NCBI GenBank assembly: GCA_002773975.1
Contig: PEZR01000070.1
Location: forward strand, 12,600-19,235
DNA length: 6,636 nucleotides
Direction: 5' to 3'
Origin: Bdellovibrio sp. CG10_big_fil_rev_8_21_14_0_10_47_8
Lineage (GTDB): Bacteria; Bdellovibrionota; Bdellovibrionia; Bdellovibrionales; Bdellovibrionaceae
The notes beneath the pieces are model-generated. The model searched no databases, was not told where the DNA came from, and saw only the letters and a program-made list of their open reading frames with translations. Positions 4,159 through 6,636 of this stretch are shown piece after piece; position 1 is the first letter of the stretch, and each line of letters begins with the position of its first letter. The translations under genes were made by a program, and so were the position numbers.

Positions 4159-6636
4159 TTATCCTCTCTGATCCATTTCGAAAATTTTTCTCGTAGCGGA
4201 CAATGGCACAACAGAAAAATCATGCCTGCGAGAGTTTTTCAGAGCTAAAATAAAAGCCTCTGCCGCATCACTTTCCGTCAGGCAAGGAATGCTGTAATCT
4301 GTACAGGCTCGACGAATATCAAAGCTAGCCTCAATGGAAGTTCGTCCGCTAGTGGTATTGATGACGATGCTCACCTCTCCGGATCGAATTCGATCGACAC
4401 AGTGAGGACGACCCTCATGCACTTTTCGAAGACTCAAGGTCTCCAAGCCCTGTTCATTAAAGAATTGTGCTGTTCCCGTTGTCGCCGAGATTCTGTAGCC
4501 CATTCTCTGCAATTCCCTGGCAAGGTTCAGCAATTCTGTTTTATCTTTGTCCCGGAGAGAAAAGAAAACCTCACCATTTTCAGGAAGACGGATATTGCTA
4601 GAAATAAATCCCTTCATCAAAGCTTCCGGGTAATCTGTTCCCCGTCCCATACATTCGCCCGTGGACTTCATTTCAGGCCCCAGAATGGAATCAGCCTCTG
4701 GAAATTTTTTGAATGGAAAGACGACACCCTTTACCGACACCATGGTCTCTTGGCGCCAATCGAAGCGCTCGGGCCTGACCTCATCCCGACTTTTTCCCAG
4801 CATCGCCAAGACCCCTAAATCAATCAATGGAATTCCCGCTGCCTTAACAACAAAGGGAACAGACCTTGAACTGCGTGGATTGGCCTCGAGCATGTAAACC
4901 TGATCGTTTTTCACGGCCAGCTGCAGATTTAGATGTCCAATGACACCAATTCGATCTGCCAGCCGACAACTGAGATCTTCAATTTTTCGGCAAGTTTCAT
5001 TTTTCAATCTTTGCGGCGGAAGGACTCCCATGCTGTCGCCAGAATGCACTCCTGCGGCCTCAATATGCTCGACCACTCCGCCAACTAAAACCCAGTCCTT
5101 GCCACGAACCAAATCAACATCGACCTCGAGAGCTCCTTCTAAAAATTGATCCATCTGACAGGGCCGATCAGGACCAATGAAAGCTTTGTGTCTTTGAAAA
5201 TAGGATTGAAGTTCTTGCTCACTTTCAACAACCTCCATCCGTCGCCCACCCAAAACATAGCTTGGACGACAAATGATTGGGAACGTAATCTGTCTTGCTT
5301 TTTCCAGAGCCTCGCGATAGCTCCCCACCATGGCAGACTGGGGAATTTGGAATTGTAATTCTCGGCAAATTTGGCTGAAGAGACCTCGGTCCTCTGCCAT
5401 ATCAATGGCTCCAAGATCCGAACCCATCAACGAAAAGCCAGCCTTCACCAGACCCGGCGCCAAATGAATCGGCGTCTGTCCTCCCAATTGGGCGACAAAA
5501 CCAAAGGGCTGGATCCAACGAAAAATCTCTTTGAGACTTTCCAGTGTCAACGGCTCAAAAAATAAAATATCTGAGGTGTCGTAATCGGTGGATACCGTTT
5601 CTGGATTGGAGTTGATCATCGCCACCGGATGACCTGCCTTTTGAAAGGCCTTCACCCCGCGAACGCAACTGTAATCAAACTCAATCCCCTGGCCGATTCG
5701 ATTGGGCCCACTGCCAATCACCACAACTGGTTTTTTTAAATGGCAAGGAGCCGAACTTTGCGCCCAATAAGTAGAATAAAAATAAGGAGTGCTGGATGCG
5801 AACTCGCCTGCGCAGGTATCTACTTGCTGAAAGTGAGGGACAATCTTATTTTTCACTCTCAGGTCCTCGATCGCCACTGGTTTTTCGCCTACAAGCCGAG
5901 CAATCAAGGCGTCGGAAAAGCCCTTTCGTTTAGCCTGCAGGAGCCAGCTTCTTTGTTCGTTGTCATCCGCATCACTCCAGTTTTTCTCCAATTCTTTTTC
6001 AAACTGAGTGAGCTGAAAGACCTGCTCCAAAAACCAAGGCGTGATCTGCGTTAGGCGATGAATCTCTTTCACAGAGGTGCCATTTCGAAATGCCTGATAA
6101 ATTTGAAACAACCGTTTGCTATTCGGGTAAGAAATCCGATCAATCACAACCTGGACTTCAGGGAACCCTTCCGGCGAAGACTCTAAGGACAGCACGGCCT
6201 TCATTAGAGACTCCTGGAAGGTCCGCCCAATACTCATAACTTCACCAACACTCTTCATCTGTGTGGTCAGGTGATCCTGGGCGCCCGCGAATTTCTCAAA
6301 AGAAAATCGCGGAATTTTCGTCACGACATAATCCAAAGCAGGTTCATAACAGCTTGGAGTGACCCGTGTGATATCATTCGTGATCTCATCCAACGTGCAG
6401 CCCATCGCCAATAGAGCGGCAATTTTTGCAATTGGAAACCCTGTGGCTTTGCTCGCCAATGCAGAAGATCGACTGTCCCGTGGGTTCATTTCAATAACAA
6501 CCCGTTCGCCGGTTGTTGGATGAACTGCAAACTGAATATTTGCACCACCGGTTTCGACGCCAACCTTATTCAGAATCTGACAGGCCTCATCACGCATGGC
6601 CTGATATTCACGATCACTCAGCGTTTGCTGAGGCGC
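4159..6636 (-). CDS. carB: Carbamoyl-phosphate synthase large subunit, N-terminus outside window
   Basis: CarB makes carbamoyl phosphate from bicarbonate, two ATP and ammonia channelled from glutamine by CarA, for pyrimidine and arginine synthesis. The window holds the last 825 residues; by alignment to memory of E. coli CarB (1073 residues) about 250 are missing. An internal ATG at 6595-6597 is not the start, since the upstream codons (APQQTLSDREYQ) are also CarB. Fragment residues 1-150 end the first ATP-grasp (Q35, E49, N51), about 150-300 form the oligomerisation region, 300-687 the second synthetase (GPNRIGQGIEFDY, PSYVLGG, EHIEAAGVHSGDS, LEANPR), and 688-825 the MGS-like regulatory domain. 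That domain keeps the residues matching E. coli K954, T974, T977, K993, N1015 and T1017, so allosteric control by nucleotides is likely retained. The residue matching E. coli Y1040 (ornithine site) appears to be cysteine. D54, after NPR of the first half, is unusual. No carA is visible. Confidence 0.98.
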   Translation of the reverse strand, partial: APQQTLSDREYQAMRDEACQILNKVGVETGGANIQFAVHPTTGERVVIEMNPRDSRSSALASKATGFPIAKIAALLAMGCTLDEITNDITRVTPSCYEPALDYVVTKIPRFSFEKFAGAQDHLTTQMKSVGEVMSIGRTFQESLMKAVLSLESSPEGFPEVQVVIDRISYPNSKRLFQIYQAFRNGTSVKEIHRLTQITPWFLEQVFQLTQFEKELEKNWSDADDNEQRSWLLQAKRKGFSDALIARLVGEKPVAIEDLRVKNKIVPHFQQVDTCAGEFASSTPYFYSTYWAQSSAPCHLKKPVVVIGSGPNRIGQGIEFDYSCVRGVKAFQKAGHPVAMINSNPETVSTDYDTSDILFFEPLTLESLKEIFRWIQPFGFVAQLGGQTPIHLAPGLVKAGFSLMGSDLGAIDMAEDRGLFSQICRELQFQIPQSAMVGSYREALEKARQITFPIICRPSYVLGGRRMEVVESEQELQSYFQRHKAFIGPDRPCQMDQFLEGALEVDVDLVRGKDWVLVGGVVEHIEAAGVHSGDSMGVLPPQRLKNETCRKIEDLSCRLADRIGVIGHLNLQLAVKNDQVYMLEANPRSSRSVPFVVKAAGIPLIDLGVLAMLGKSRDEVRPERFDWRQETMVSVKGVVFPFKKFPEADSILGPEMKSTGECMGRGTDYPEALMKGFISSNIRLPENGEVFFSLRDKDKTELLNLARELQRMGYRISATTGTAQFFNEQGLETLSLRKVHEGRPHCVDRIRSGEVSIVINTTSGRTSIEASFDIRRACTDYSIPCLTESDAAEAFILALKNSRRHDFSVVPLSATRKIFEMDQRG
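4162..4168 (-). promoter_or_regulatory. Ribosome binding site of the PhnD-like gene within carB
   Basis: GAGAGGA on the minus strand lies 9 bases before the ATG at 4150-4152 and inside the last codons of carB. With a 6-base intergenic gap there is no room for a separate promoter, so the binding protein is probably translated from the carB message, unless a promoter lies inside the carB coding region. Confidence 0.65.

Noticed and set aside
4402..4818. Plus-strand open frame of 138 residues
   Set aside because: It lies fully opposite the well-conserved C-terminal part of carB and has no recognisable motif, so it is a shadow of that gene.
5740..6054. Plus-strand open frame of 104 residues
   Set aside because: It is antisense to the middle of carB, where the minus-strand protein aligns continuously with CarB. 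Nothing suggests a separate gene.
6595..6597. ATG as the start of carB
   Set aside because: The 13 codons between it and the window edge are in frame and read as conserved CarB sequence. Starting here would remove most of the first ATP-grasp domain.

Overview
The window is a dense, entirely minus-strand run of six genes. Read in transcription order, from high to low coordinates, they are: carB (5' part outside the window), an orphan PhnD-type periplasmic binding protein, an ABC-2 exporter pair (ATPase then permease, pilH-pilI-like), the prepilin peptidase pilD, and pilM (3' part outside the window). I see no RNA gene, insertion sequence, CRISPR array, phage gene or pseudogene.

Organism: the order ABC ATPase, ABC-2 permease, pilD, pilM is that of the Myxococcus xanthus type IV pilus locus (pilG-pilH-pilI-pilD-pilM-N-O-P-Q). 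The base composition is moderate, roughly in the 40s percent GC by eye, and the proteins are lysine-rich, so this is not a myxobacterium. A member of the Bdellovibrionota or another predatory, gliding 'deltaproteobacterial' lineage fits best. This is an inference from gene order and composition only.

Layout: carB occupies 4159-6636. Six bases separate it from the PhnD-like gene (3250-4152). The ribosome binding site of the next gene, the pilH-like ATPase (2509-3240, TTG start), overlaps the PhnD-like stop codon. The ATPase overlaps the permease (1751-2512) by 4 bases, and the permease overlaps pilD (952-1758, TTG start) by 8 bases. These five genes look like one transcription unit with translational coupling. 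A 101-base gap (851-951) then separates pilD from pilM. It holds a 7-bp-stem hairpin right after the pilD stop, a good sigma-70-type promoter (TTGACA, 17 bases, CACAAT) and a strong dyad at the predicted transcription start. So pilM, and presumably pilNOPQ beyond the window, can be transcribed separately from the upstream genes.

How the genes fit together: PilD cleaves and methylates prepilins at the inner membrane. PilM is the cytoplasmic actin-like part of the pilus alignment complex. The ABC pair corresponds to PilHI, which is needed for pilus formation in Myxococcus. CarB supplies carbamoyl phosphate for pyrimidines and arginine and has no obvious link to pili. The PhnD-like protein sits where Myxococcus has pilG and lacks its usual phnC/phnE transporter partners here. 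That binding protein, wedged between a housekeeping enzyme and a pilus-linked exporter, is the most interesting item in the window.
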